A stretch of 22,883 nt of DNA from CAINEC01 sp046052065 (GTDB lineage Bacteria > Bacteroidota > Bacteroidia > AKYH767-A > OLB10), in assembly GCA_046052065.1 (NCBI GenBank), contig JBJOND010000038.1:1-22883 (forward strand), in the 5' to 3' direction. The translations under genes were made by a program, and so were the position numbers. This document shows, in pieces, positions 1-7,658 of the stretch. Each line of letters opens with the position of its first letter. The first letter of the stretch is position 1. The notes under the pieces are model-generated. The model was not told the origin of the DNA. It ran no database searches and saw nothing but the letters and a program-made list of their open reading frames with translations.

Positions 1-639
1 ACCAGCAGCGATATATTATTAAGCAGAATTAATCAATCGTTGTTAAAGGGGTTGCCTGGTGAATTGGCGCATTTAAAATTAGCGCCGCAACATCGCAAAC
101 CAGCCAGTGAATATTTAGCTGAAGTAAAAGATTATAAGATTGGTTGTGTTATTTCGTTAATAGTAAAAAACAATCAGCACGAATGGTGTCTTGTTTTAAT
201 GGAGCGAATGAGTCATGAAAAAGACGTGCATGCAAATCAGATTAGTTTTCCCGGAGGCAAGCAAGAAGAAGGAGACGCATCTTATTATGAAACTGCATTA
301 AGAGAATTACAAGAGGAACTAGGCGTAAATCCAGAAGTCGTTAATTTAATCTCTCCTTTGAGTGAATTGTATATTCCCCCAAGTAATTTTTTAGTAAAAC
401 CATTTCTTTGTTATACGCATCACGAACTTACTTACAATCCTAATGATTCAGAAGTGCGTAGCCTGATGGAAGTCCCAATATCTTTTTTTATGGAAGAATC
501 AAATGTGATTCACGGAGGATTTAAAAGTGCAAGAGGATACGATGTGAATGCGCCTTTTTATGAATACAAATCACATAAAATTTGGGGAGCTACAGCAATG
601 ATGATTGCGGAGATAGTTGACTTACTAAAAGAAGAATAA
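1..639 (+). CDS. NUDIX hydrolase, CoA-pyrophosphatase type (5' partial)
   Basis: Likely hydrolyses coenzyme A or related nucleotide pyrophosphates in the cytoplasm. The frame is open to the first base of the window, and the upstream codons (reading TSSDILLSRINQSL) continue the amphipathic N-terminus normal for this family. The TTG at 40 is therefore probably not the start, and the gene begins before the window. From TTG-40 the order is: a 'LPGELAHLKLAP' segment near residue 5, typical of CoA NUDIX proteins; then LMERMS...SFPGGK, which corresponds to the NuCoA motif; then the NUDIX helix ending RELQEELG. The NuCoA motif is imperfect, because its usual Arg and Gly positions hold Asp and Asn (HEKDVHANQ). 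CoA specificity is therefore inferred, while NUDIX membership is clear. It converges on the next gene with one base between the stop codons. Confidence 0.85.
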   Translation, partial: TSSDILLSRINQSLLKGLPGELAHLKLAPQHRKPASEYLAEVKDYKIGCVISLIVKNNQHEWCLVLMERMSHEKDVHANQISFPGGKQEEGDASYYETALRELQEELGVNPEVVNLISPLSELYIPPSNFLVKPFLCYTHHELTYNPNDSEVRSLMEVPISFFMEESNVIHGGFKSARGYDVNAPFYEYKSHKIWGATAMMIAEIVDLLKEE

Positions 640-640
640 G

Positions 641-1522
641 TTAATCCCAGTTTTGCGTATTTCCAATCTTGACTTTTTGAACATTTAACACAGATTTATC
701 TGTAGAAGTGCTGCCATTTTTAGAGATGAAAGCAACAACATATAAATTCGCTCTATTCATGCCTGCAGTAGAAAATGAATAGTTTTTAATTTCTTCTCCG
801 CCTGCTTTAATGTTGGTGTTACTAATGGCATCACCTAATTCTGCAGACACCACTTTTCTTAGAACATATTTGTGATTGAAATTAAGAATAGGATCGCCGA
901 GATTAAAATATGGATGTCCTGCAGTAGTATTATAACCGTTGCGCTGATCATAAAAAGTTCCACTTCCAGTAATATTATCTTCTACAAGGTAGGCTGTTAC
1001 CGTATAATTCCCTGCTAGTGATGTGTTAAATCCGCAATGCACCTCTGCAGTACCTTGATTACCGCTAATGGTTGATTTGATAGATAGTCCGCAAGATGGT
1101 GTTTTTACTTTGTTGACATCGAAGTTGGATTGCCATTGCGTACGATTAAAAATCAACATGCCCAACGAAGACGTTCTGTTAATCATTGCTGATGGAAACT
1201 GTGGTGCAGCACCATTTGAAAATGCAGCTTGTAGTGTAGTGTATTGATTAATTTCCATTGCATCGCTATAATGAATGGCAACTGGAATTGCTTTCATTGT
1301 ATTCGCAGATAGTATATTATCTAACTTAACAAAGCCATCAGTGCATTGGGATTGACCTGCTCCTGTGAATGTTTCGATTAAAACCTTTTGAGTAAATGTT
1401 GATGGAACAGTTGAATTAATAGTTCCTCCATTTCCACTGTTGGAAGATGGGCTGGTGGAGTCGTCTTTACTACAAGCAACGATTGATAATGCTGCAGCGA
1501 TAAATAACAGTTTTCTAGTCAT
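641..1522 (-). CDS. Omp28-like lipoprotein, probably surface exposed
   Basis: A 293-residue lipoprotein. It has a short positively charged start (MTRK), a hydrophobic stretch and a lipobox ending at Cys17 (SIVAC). Cys17 is followed by S-K-D-D, which matches the K-(D/E)2 type of Bacteroidota lipoprotein export signal, so display on the outer face of the outer membrane is likely (inference). After a Ser/Gly/Asn-rich linker to about residue 43 comes VLIETFTGAGQSQC. This resembles the start of the Omp28 family, whose members usually have a thioredoxin-like 'FTG.WCxxC' site. Here only the second Cys remains, so a redox role is doubtful. The rest is probably beta-rich and ends NTQNWD, with no T9SS domain. 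The ATG at 1522 is the natural start. It is divergent from the NUDIX gene at 1705. Confidence 0.72.
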   Translation of the reverse strand: MTRKLLFIAAALSIVACSKDDSTSPSSNSGNGGTINSTVPSTFTQKVLIETFTGAGQSQCTDGFVKLDNILSANTMKAIPVAIHYSDAMEINQYTTLQAAFSNGAAPQFPSAMINRTSSLGMLIFNRTQWQSNFDVNKVKTPSCGLSIKSTISGNQGTAEVHCGFNTSLAGNYTVTAYLVEDNITGSGTFYDQRNGYNTTAGHPYFNLGDPILNFNHKYVLRKVVSAELGDAISNTNIKAGGEEIKNYSFSTAGMNRANLYVVAFISKNGSTSTDKSVLNVQKVKIGNTQNWD

Positions 1523-1704
1523 CTTTTTTTAGTTTAAATGTATCGTACGAGTTGTATTTAAATGATTTAAAATAAGTCAAACCTTACAACCGTTGGTTTT
1601 CTACGGAATAGAATCTAAAAGGTTCTTATTTTAAGAGGTATATGCACTTCTGATAAACTTTAAAGCATTTTATGGGTTAACACTAAATACTTAAATCATA
1701 TAAA

Positions 1705-2169
1705 ATGAATCCTAGTGAATTATTCCCATTGTTTAATGTAAGGGTGTATGCATTGGTTGTAAAAAACAATCGATTGCTTATTTCTGAAGAGCAGCATGGA
1801 GGAGTTTTTTTAAGAAAGTTTCCTGGCGGTGGACTACAGTTTGGCGAAGGAGTATTGCAAGCTTTGCATCGTGAATTAATGGAGGAGTTGAATGCAGACG
1901 TTGTAAGTGCTAGTTTGCTATGTGTGACGGAGGATTTTGTTGTTTCTTTTTTGAATAATAAACAACAAGTAATAGGGGTACATTACTTAGTTGATTTAAA
2001 ACAGGATTACGGCGATGATTTTTTAAACAATAATCATCTTGAATTAGAAAATGGACATATTCAATTTAAATGGATGTCGATTGATAGTCTTGCCGCAGAA
2101 GATTTTACTTCTTCTGTTGATCAAAATGCTTTCGAAAAACTAAAAAAGCACTTACTTGAAAGAGGATAA
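1705..2169 (+). CDS. NUDIX hydrolase
   Basis: A 154-residue single-domain NUDIX protein, presumably cleaving a nucleoside diphosphate-linked substrate in the cytoplasm. The NUDIX box is almost perfect: Gly42, Glu48, then R56-E57-L-M-E60-E61 with the expected spacing (G-x5-E-x7-REUxEE). Only the final conserved Gly is changed, to Asn63. The early segment FNVRVYALVVKNNRLLISEE is the usual first strand pair. The substrate cannot be read from the sequence. It is not closely similar to the NUDIX protein at the window start, which lacks the Glu48 equivalent. The ATG at 1705 has no obvious Shine-Dalgarno sequence, which is normal in this phylum. Its 3' end overlaps the end of the opposing rlpA-like gene by 18 bases. 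Confidence 0.88.
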   Translation: MNPSELFPLFNVRVYALVVKNNRLLISEEQHGGVFLRKFPGGGLQFGEGVLQALHRELMEELNADVVSASLLCVTEDFVVSFLNNKQQVIGVHYLVDLKQDYGDDFLNNNHLELENGHIQFKWMSIDSLAAEDFTSSVDQNAFEKLKKHLLERG

Positions 2170-2844
2170 TGGTTTAACAATCATATAGCCCTTTCTTTCA
2201 TAAAAGTCAGTTTGCTTGAATGCTTCTGCTTTATTACGGATATTGGAAATTACTACATGATAGGTCCTGTTTTCATTGGTTCCTAATCCAACAACATAAA
2301 CGTTGTCTATTTCATCGTTCAAGTATAATTCATTGGCAATATAAAGCAAGTGAATTAAATTCTTAGTCCTCCAAAGAGATATTGAATAACCTTTAAGTTT
2401 AGCTGGATTTCCTAAGCAATCTAAGACATCATTACATCTAAAAGTAGAGTCAAGATTTTTTGTCATCTTGATGATGTTTAAAGGCTCCACTTTTACTGAT
2501 GCTAATCCGTGTTGGTAAATCCCAATAGTGCGCGCTGCTGTTTCTGATAAGTCAATGATTCTTGTTCTTACAAATGGTCCACGGTCATTTACTTTAACAA
2601 TGGCAGATAATCTATTTTTTTGATTCGTAACTTTTAAAATAGTTCCAAACGAATGTTTTTTATGTGCACATGAAAAATCGCTATTTCGAAAAATTTCTCC
2701 ACTAGCTGTTTTGCGACCTTCAAACTCACGACCATAATAGGAAGCCTTCCCCGTTTGAACATTCGATAACTGATGACCTCTAGTCGCCAGAATGACGGTG
2801 GTTAAAAATGCAAAAGCAAAAATCAGAACAATTGGATTCTTCAT
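2152..2844 (-). CDS. rlpA: RlpA-family septal/cell-wall lytic transglycosylase-like protein
   Basis: A 230-residue exported protein. A signal peptide or N-terminal anchor occupies about residues 3-21. The double-psi beta-barrel runs from about residue 31 to 121. It contains GKASYYG at 32-38, the TASGE segment at 46-50 with candidate catalytic Glu50, and KVNDRGPF with Asp87, the Asp conserved in RlpA. Known RlpA proteins cleave peptidoglycan strands lacking stem peptides and often act at the septum through a C-terminal SPOR domain. Residues about 150-227 (ending YMIVKPL) have the length and strand/helix rhythm of a divergent SPOR domain, but I cannot confirm this by eye. It is last in a minus-strand run after murQ and the 2878-3444 gene (33-base gap), consistent with a cell-wall role. 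Confidence 0.82.
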   Translation of the reverse strand: MKNPIVLIFAFAFLTTVILATRGHQLSNVQTGKASYYGREFEGRKTASGEIFRNSDFSCAHKKHSFGTILKVTNQKNRLSAIVKVNDRGPFVRTRIIDLSETAARTIGIYQHGLASVKVEPLNIIKMTKNLDSTFRCNDVLDCLGNPAKLKGYSISLWRTKNLIHLLYIANELYLNDEIDNVYVVGLGTNENRTYHVVISNIRNKAEAFKQTDFYERKGYMIVKPLSSFK

Positions 2845-2877
2845 TCGCTTAAAGATAGTTTATTTTTAAATAGAATA

Positions 2878-3444
2878 CTAATTCAATCGTTTGTTAATGA
2901 TGGTGTCGGTATAAATTAGCAATTGACTTGGTGCAAATGTTCTCCACGGAGTATTATTAAATTCACCACCATAAGTAACATAATAATCAATTCCTGTTTT
3001 TTGAAATTCAGTTAACACATGTTGTCTGAAGTTAAAAGCAACGATCCATCCATCTTCTATATCATCTAACCACTCCTGATAATAACAATCGTCTGATGCA
3101 TGAAAGTTAAGAACGTTTTCTCCTATCAGAATAAATTTTTTAATTCCTTCTTTGATGAGTTCATCAACAATATCTCTTTTTAAAATCATGATATCATTAT
3201 GAATTGCATCATTCCACTCACCTAATAATTCTATAATCGCGAACTCTTGTTCGTAGTCGCAGAAAAGGATTTTTATGTAAAGGGTAGTAGAGCCAATCTC
3301 ATCCCATTGTGGATGGATGTAATAATTATAAACGGTATTACTGTATTCAAATTCACTATAAACCCTTCCATAAAATGGCGAGCGGTCGTCTTCTTCACTT
3401 AAATACAAATGGCGCCAGTTGTAAAATGGTTCAATGTCTTGCAT
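2878..3444 (-). CDS. conserved hypothetical protein between murQ and rlpA
   Basis: A 188-residue acidic, aromatic-rich protein with no signal peptide or membrane segment, so probably cytoplasmic. I do not recognise a named domain. Visible features are a Tyr/Asp-rich N-terminal half (SNTVYNYYIHPQWDEIGS), a central beta-alpha-beta-like stretch IIELLGEW...KKFILIGENVLNFHASDD, and a C-terminal WRTFAPSQLLIY segment. The alternation of short hydrophobic strands and helices suggests a small alpha/beta fold. Its start is two bases after the murQ stop, so the two are probably translated together. The context with murQ and an RlpA-like protein suggests a link to cell-wall turnover, but this is association only. 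Confidence 0.75.
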   Translation of the reverse strand: MQDIEPFYNWRHLYLSEEDDRSPFYGRVYSEFEYSNTVYNYYIHPQWDEIGSTTLYIKILFCDYEQEFAIIELLGEWNDAIHNDIMILKRDIVDELIKEGIKKFILIGENVLNFHASDDCYYQEWLDDIEDGWIVAFNFRQHVLTEFQKTGIDYYVTYGGEFNNTPWRTFAPSQLLIYTDTIINKRLN

Positions 3445-3446
3445 AA

Positions 3447-4262
3447 TTACTTGTTGTTGTACGCATCGATTGCTGCACGTACATTTCCATGTTTGTTTAA
3501 TAAAGCAGCAGCAGTTGTTTCATCAATCGATAGTTCATTCATCACCATTCGGGTTCCGCGATCAATGAGTTTGTTATTGCTCAATTGCATATCTACCATT
3601 TTATTTCCTTTCACTCTTCCTAATTGAATCATCACACTCGTCGAAATCATATTTAGAATCAATTTCTGCGCAGTACCTGCTTTCATTCTAGTTGATCCTG
3701 TAACGAACTCAGGACCTACAACGGCAGCAATTGGAAAATCAGAAACCTGGGTTATTGGAGATCCTTCATTACAAGTAATACATCCCGTTAAGATATTTTT
3801 CTGCTGACATTCTTTCAAAGCATGAACAACATATGGAGTAGAACCTGATGCTGCAATACCAATAACAGTATCGAGGTCGCAAATGTTTTCATTTAATAAA
3901 TCTTCCCATCCTTGCGTTGTACTATCTTCTGCAAACTCAACTGCTTTGCGAATAGCATTATCTCCACCTGCAATTAGTCCAACTACAATTCCGTGAGGTA
4001 TGCCATAGGTCGGTGGACATTCAGAGGCATCAACAATTCCTAATCGTCCACTTGTTCCTGCGCCCATGTAAAATAATCTTCCGCCTTGCTTCATTCTTGG
4101 AACAATGGCTTTGATTAATTCGCTGATAGCGGGAATAACTTTTTCAATTGTCTTAGGAACAGATTGGTCCTCGCGGTTGATATTCGTCAATAAATCTTCC
4201 ACCGACATAGATTCAAGTCGGTCGTAGTTTGAATCGCTCTCGGTAGTTTTCTTAAAATCCAT
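3447..4262 (-). CDS. murQ: N-acetylmuramic acid 6-phosphate etherase
   Basis: Cleaves the lactyl ether of MurNAc-6-phosphate to give GlcNAc-6-phosphate and D-lactate during peptidoglycan recycling in the cytoplasm. At 271 residues it is a single SIS (sugar isomerase) domain. YMGAGTSGRLGIVDASECPPT at about 65-85 is the family signature and contains the catalytic Glu81. Glu112 in AEDS matches the second catalytic acid. ASGSTPYV at about 150 and GSTRMKAGTAQK at about 205 are the phosphosugar-binding loops. It is slightly shorter than the E. coli enzyme because the C-terminal extension is reduced. It sits 7 bases after the E1 gene and 2 bases before the next gene, so it is an internal operon gene. 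No MurNAc kinase or PTS gene is in the window. Confidence 0.95.
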   Translation of the reverse strand: MDFKKTTESDSNYDRLESMSVEDLLTNINREDQSVPKTIEKVIPAISELIKAIVPRMKQGGRLFYMGAGTSGRLGIVDASECPPTYGIPHGIVVGLIAGGDNAIRKAVEFAEDSTTQGWEDLLNENICDLDTVIGIAASGSTPYVVHALKECQQKNILTGCITCNEGSPITQVSDFPIAAVVGPEFVTGSTRMKAGTAQKLILNMISTSVMIQLGRVKGNKMVDMQLSNNKLIDRGTRMVMNELSIDETTAAALLNKHGNVRAAIDAYNNK

Positions 4263-4269
4263 AATTTAA

Positions 4270-6693
4270 TTAATAAATAGGTGGATATTGAGCAGGATTG
4301 TATTGATGCATCATTGAGTATACCGTATCAAAAACATCTTCTGATGAAGGCTTAGAGAAATAATCGCCATCAGAACCATACGCTGGACGGTGGTCCTTAG
4401 CCGTTAGTGTTCTCGGTTCCATGTCAAGATATTTAAAAGCATTTTGTCCTTCAATCACTTGTTGCAACATGTATGACGTTGCACCTCCTGATACATCCTC
4501 GTCTAAGAATAAAACTTTATTCGTCTTTTTAATTGATTCAGCAATTTGTGAATCTAAATCAAAAGGTAATAAACTCTGTACATCAATTAACTCAACACTG
4601 ATACCATGCTCGCTCAACTGATTAATTGCGTCTTGTGCAACACGAACGCATGCACCGTAAGTAACTAAAGTTATATCTGAACCTTGGTTCATCACTTCCA
4701 CCTGACCTAACGGTAAACAAAACTCACCAAGGTTATTAGGCAACTTTTCTTTGATGCGATATCCGTTAAGTGGTTCAATCACTAACGCTGGCTCATCTGA
4801 TTTTAAAAGTGTATTGTAAAATCCTGCAGCTTGCGTCATGTTTCTCGGAACTAACACATGAATACCTCTTAGAGCACCTAGAATAAATTGCATTGGAGAA
4901 CCCGAATGCCATACACCTTCTAAACGATGTCCGCGAGTAGTAACAATCAATGGTGCTTTTTGTCCACCTTTTGTTCTGTATTGTAGTGTAGCTAAATCAT
5001 CAGACATTATCTGAATGGCATACGCTAAATAGTCGAGGTATTGAATTTCTGCAATTGGTCTAAAGCCACGCATTGCTAATCCTATTCCTTGGCCGATAAT
5101 AGTTGCTTCACGAATTCCTGTATCGATTAATCTATTCTCGCCAAACTTTGCTTGTAAGCCAGCATACGTCTGATTCACACCACCAATATTTCCAACGTCT
5201 TCTCCGAAAATGACAATCGATTTATTTTTTTCTAATTGAACATCCCAATTAGCTTGCAATACTTCACGTCCATCCATTAGTTGTTCAGTTGAAGGATATT
5301 CAATTGCAACAGGAGTCACGTTTAATGCAGATAATTCAGATTGGCTGTATAGGTAATCGTTAAATCGATCTTTGTTAATCAGTAATTGATGATTTAAAAA
5401 ATTGATAAGATTTGTTTTGCCTGCAGATTGTTCTCCCTTCAAATAACGAAGCGCTTTTTTAATTGCAACAATTCCATCTTTTCTTTCTGGAGTTGATAAT
5501 TCTGAAAGCGACTGTGCGATACGCTCAATGAAAACTTTGTTAGCACTTGATGATACTGCCTCGTTGATGAAATGTACTGCTTGTTGTGTTTCACTCTTAA
5601 CGCCAGTTAAAAAAGCATTCCAGGCATTTTGTTTTGCTTGATTAACGGTCTTCTTTGTTTCTTCTTCGATAGCATCAAGTTCTTCTGCAGTTGCAATGGC
5701 CGCATTGATTAACCATTCTTTCATCTTTTTGATGCAATCGTATTCGTCTTCCCAAGTTAGTCGGTCTTTCGACTTATAACGTTCATGCGATCCCGAAGTA
5801 GAATGGCCTTGCGGTTGTGTCATTTCGCGAACATGAACTAAAACAGGTACGTGCTCAGTACGCGCAATGTAAGAAGCTTTTTCGTAAAGTTCTACTAAGC
5901 CTACATAATCCCAACCTTTACCAGTTAAAATTACATATCCCTCTTTATCCTCTGTGCGTTCAAAGCCGCTTAAAATTTCTGAAATGTTTTGTTTAGTTGT
6001 TTGATATTTTGCAGGAACAGAAATTCCATATCCATCATCCCAAACACTAATCACCATTGGAATTTGTAAAACACCTGCAGCATTGATTGATTCCCAGAAT
6101 AAGCCTTCCGACGTAGATGCATCACCGATAGTTCCGTAAGCAACTTCATCTCCGTTTCTCGTAAATTGTTTTGCTTCATTCGCTAACTCAGGAAATAGTC
6201 TATAAAGTTTTGATGCATAAGCTAAACCTAAAAGTCGAGGCATTTGTCCACCAGTAGGAGAGATGTCGGCAGATGAATTTTTCATTGCTGTTAAATCTTT
6301 CCATGTTCCATCTGGATTCAATGAACGTGTACCATAGTGGCCATTCATCATGCGACCTGCGGAACAAGGTTCTGCTTCTATCGATGGATCAGCATATAGC
6401 TGCGCGAAAAATTCTTGTATACTAAGCATGCCAGTCGCAAACATAAATGTTTGATCACGGTAGTAGCCTGAACGGAAGTCCCCATTCTTAAACGACTTTG
6501 CCATTGCTAGCTGGGCAATCTCTTTTCCGTCTCCGAAAATTCCAAATTTGGCTTTGCCTGTTAGAACTTCTTTCCTTCCTAATAAACTTGCCTGGCGACT
6601 TTCATTCGCAATACGAAAATCATTCAGCAGGGCTGCCTTAAATTCTTCAAACGTAAGTTCTTGAGATGTAGTATTTTGAGTGCTATTTGACAT
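4270..6693 (-). CDS. 2-oxoacid dehydrogenase E1, alpha-beta fusion
   Basis: An 807-residue fused thiamine-diphosphate-dependent E1 of a branched-chain 2-oxoacid or pyruvate dehydrogenase complex. The alpha half (about 15-400) holds GTIGDASTSEG at 187-197, the TPP/metal site, then WDDGYGIS at 218-225, and the GHSTSGSHERYK loop near 295-310. The beta half (about 470-807) has IFGEDVGNIGG, the IGQGIGLAMRGFRPIAEIQY segment, DDLATLQYR and the C-terminal FLDEDVSGGA. Both halves look complete. The usual GDG...NN metal-binding motif reads GDA...DD here, which I associate with this Bacteroidota fused subfamily. The substrate is not certain: branched-chain is the usual annotation. E2 and E3 genes are not in the window. 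It has its own promoter candidate at 6711-6740 and leads murQ by 7 bases. Confidence 0.92.
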   Translation of the reverse strand: MSNSTQNTTSQELTFEEFKAALLNDFRIANESRQASLLGRKEVLTGKAKFGIFGDGKEIAQLAMAKSFKNGDFRSGYYRDQTFMFATGMLSIQEFFAQLYADPSIEAEPCSAGRMMNGHYGTRSLNPDGTWKDLTAMKNSSADISPTGGQMPRLLGLAYASKLYRLFPELANEAKQFTRNGDEVAYGTIGDASTSEGLFWESINAAGVLQIPMVISVWDDGYGISVPAKYQTTKQNISEILSGFERTEDKEGYVILTGKGWDYVGLVELYEKASYIARTEHVPVLVHVREMTQPQGHSTSGSHERYKSKDRLTWEDEYDCIKKMKEWLINAAIATAEELDAIEEETKKTVNQAKQNAWNAFLTGVKSETQQAVHFINEAVSSSANKVFIERIAQSLSELSTPERKDGIVAIKKALRYLKGEQSAGKTNLINFLNHQLLINKDRFNDYLYSQSELSALNVTPVAIEYPSTEQLMDGREVLQANWDVQLEKNKSIVIFGEDVGNIGGVNQTYAGLQAKFGENRLIDTGIREATIIGQGIGLAMRGFRPIAEIQYLDYLAYAIQIMSDDLATLQYRTKGGQKAPLIVTTRGHRLEGVWHSGSPMQFILGALRGIHVLVPRNMTQAAGFYNTLLKSDEPALVIEPLNGYRIKEKLPNNLGEFCLPLGQVEVMNQGSDITLVTYGACVRVAQDAINQLSEHGISVELIDVQSLLPFDLDSQIAESIKKTNKVLFLDEDVSGGATSYMLQQVIEGQNAFKYLDMEPRTLTAKDHRPAYGSDGDYFSKPSSEDVFDTVYSMMHQYNPAQYPPIY

Positions 6694-6710
6694 AAGAATT
6701 CAATATCAAA

Positions 6711-6740
6711 CAAAAATAGCAAAAAAACCTTTTTCAGACA
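6711..6740 (-). promoter_or_regulatory. candidate Bacteroidota housekeeping promoter for the E1-murQ operon
   Basis: On the minus strand the sequence reads TTG (6740-6738), a 19-base spacer, then TATTTTTG (6718-6711). This fits the Bacteroidota primary sigma pattern of TTG/TTTG, about 19 bases, then TAnnTTTG. The -7 box ends 17 bases before the E1 ATG, leaving a short leader. It lies in the 54-base gap after the prenyltransferase gene. Assignment is by eye. Confidence 0.6.
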
Positions 6741-6747
6741 ACGATTT

Positions 6748-7608
6748 CTATAGTAGAAGTGAGGTAACAACGAAGATAGCCAAAGTGATGCTTGCTAGTC
6801 CATTTGTGTTAAAAAAAGCAAAGTTTACGCGACTCAAATCGTCGGACTTAACCAATCGGTGTTGATAGATTAATAGTCCGCTGAAAATCAACCATCCAAC
6901 GAAAAACAAAATGGAAAATCCGCCAAATATTCCAGCATAAAAAAGGGTCACCGCAGTGATAACATGTAATATTCGAGAAATCAACAAAGCGTTTTTTAGT
7001 CCGAAATAAGAGGGTATCGACTTCAAATTATTAGCCTTGTCAAAATCAATATCCTGCAATGCATAAATAATATCAAATCCGCCAACCCAGCATAAAACGA
7101 CAATTGAAAAAAGGATAGGTAATAAATTAAATTCTCCAGTAACAGCCAGCCATGCGCCCAACGGTGCTAATGCTAGTCCGAGTCCAAGTACTAAGTGACA
7201 CAACGGAGAAATGCGCTTCATGTACGAATAGCCCAATACGACTGCCAATGCTACAAACGATAAGTAAAAGCATAGATTGTTAATGAATTTAGTGGTGATG
7301 ATAAATCCGAGGCAATTGATGATAATAAAGGCCAGTGCTGCTTTAGATGAAATTTTTCCCGCAGGAATTTCTCGTTCTTTTGTCCTTGGGTTTTTTGCAT
7401 CAATGTTTCGATCTGCCCAGCGATTAAATCCCATTGCTGTAGAGCGCGCGAAAACCATGCATAACAAAACTTTCAATGCTAAATCAATTGCAAAAACACC
7501 ATTCCCAATCACGATTCCTGAAGTAAATCCGATAGCTGCAAACGGTAGTGCAAATACAGTATGACTAAACTTGATAAACGATAGGTAATTTTTAATTACT
7601 TTTAGCAT
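6748..7608 (-). CDS. UbiA-family polyprenyltransferase (MqnP/UbiA-like)
   Basis: A 286-residue integral membrane enzyme with about eight hydrophobic segments. Both Asp-rich prenyl-diphosphate sites are present: NRWADRNID (Asn62, Asp66, Asp70) and QDIDFD (Asp186, Asp188, Asp190), the second followed by KANNLKSIP. It joins a prenyl chain to an aromatic acid in quinone synthesis. Bacteroidota make menaquinone rather than ubiquinone, so a menaquinone role, such as the MqnP step of the futalosine route, is more likely than true UbiA. This is inference, and no other quinone gene is nearby. I use the ATG at 7608. A longer frame from 7623 would need a TTG start and adds only five residues before the natural MLKVIKNYLSF start. 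TATTTTTG on the minus strand at 7620-7613 may be a -7 element, only four bases from the ATG. Confidence 0.88.
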   Translation of the reverse strand: MLKVIKNYLSFIKFSHTVFALPFAAIGFTSGIVIGNGVFAIDLALKVLLCMVFARSTAMGFNRWADRNIDAKNPRTKEREIPAGKISSKAALAFIIINCLGFIITTKFINNLCFYLSFVALAVVLGYSYMKRISPLCHLVLGLGLALAPLGAWLAVTGEFNLLPILFSIVVLCWVGGFDIIYALQDIDFDKANNLKSIPSYFGLKNALLISRILHVITAVTLFYAGIFGGFSILFFVGWLIFSGLLIYQHRLVKSDDLSRVNFAFFNTNGLASITLAIFVVTSLLL

Positions 7609-7658
7609 GCTGCAAAAATACAATTTTGAATGTACGAGCGGTGAAATGCTGTTAAATA

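Noticed and set aside
40..42. TTG start for the first NUDIX gene
   Set aside because: The frame is open to base 1 and the upstream residues look like the normal family N-terminus, so the gene is treated as 5' partial.
1609..1626. Small hairpin AGAATC/GGTTCT in the gap before the second NUDIX gene
   Set aside because: Six pairs with one wobble and no T run or clear link to a promoter, so too weak to annotate.
4421..4621. Short open frames opposite or inside known genes (for example at 4421-4621, 7277-7564, 12722-12985 and 14179-14544)
   Set aside because: They lie wholly within well-supported genes in other frames and show no recognisable domain.
7606..7620. Leaderless transcript for the prenyltransferase from TATTTTTG at 7620-7613
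   Set aside because: The -7 match is only four bases from the ATG and has no TTG at the right distance. In an A/T-rich region this can occur by chance.
7609..7623. TTG start at 7623 for the prenyltransferase
   Set aside because: The ATG at 7608 gives the usual N-terminus. The extra five residues (start-YFCS) have no support.
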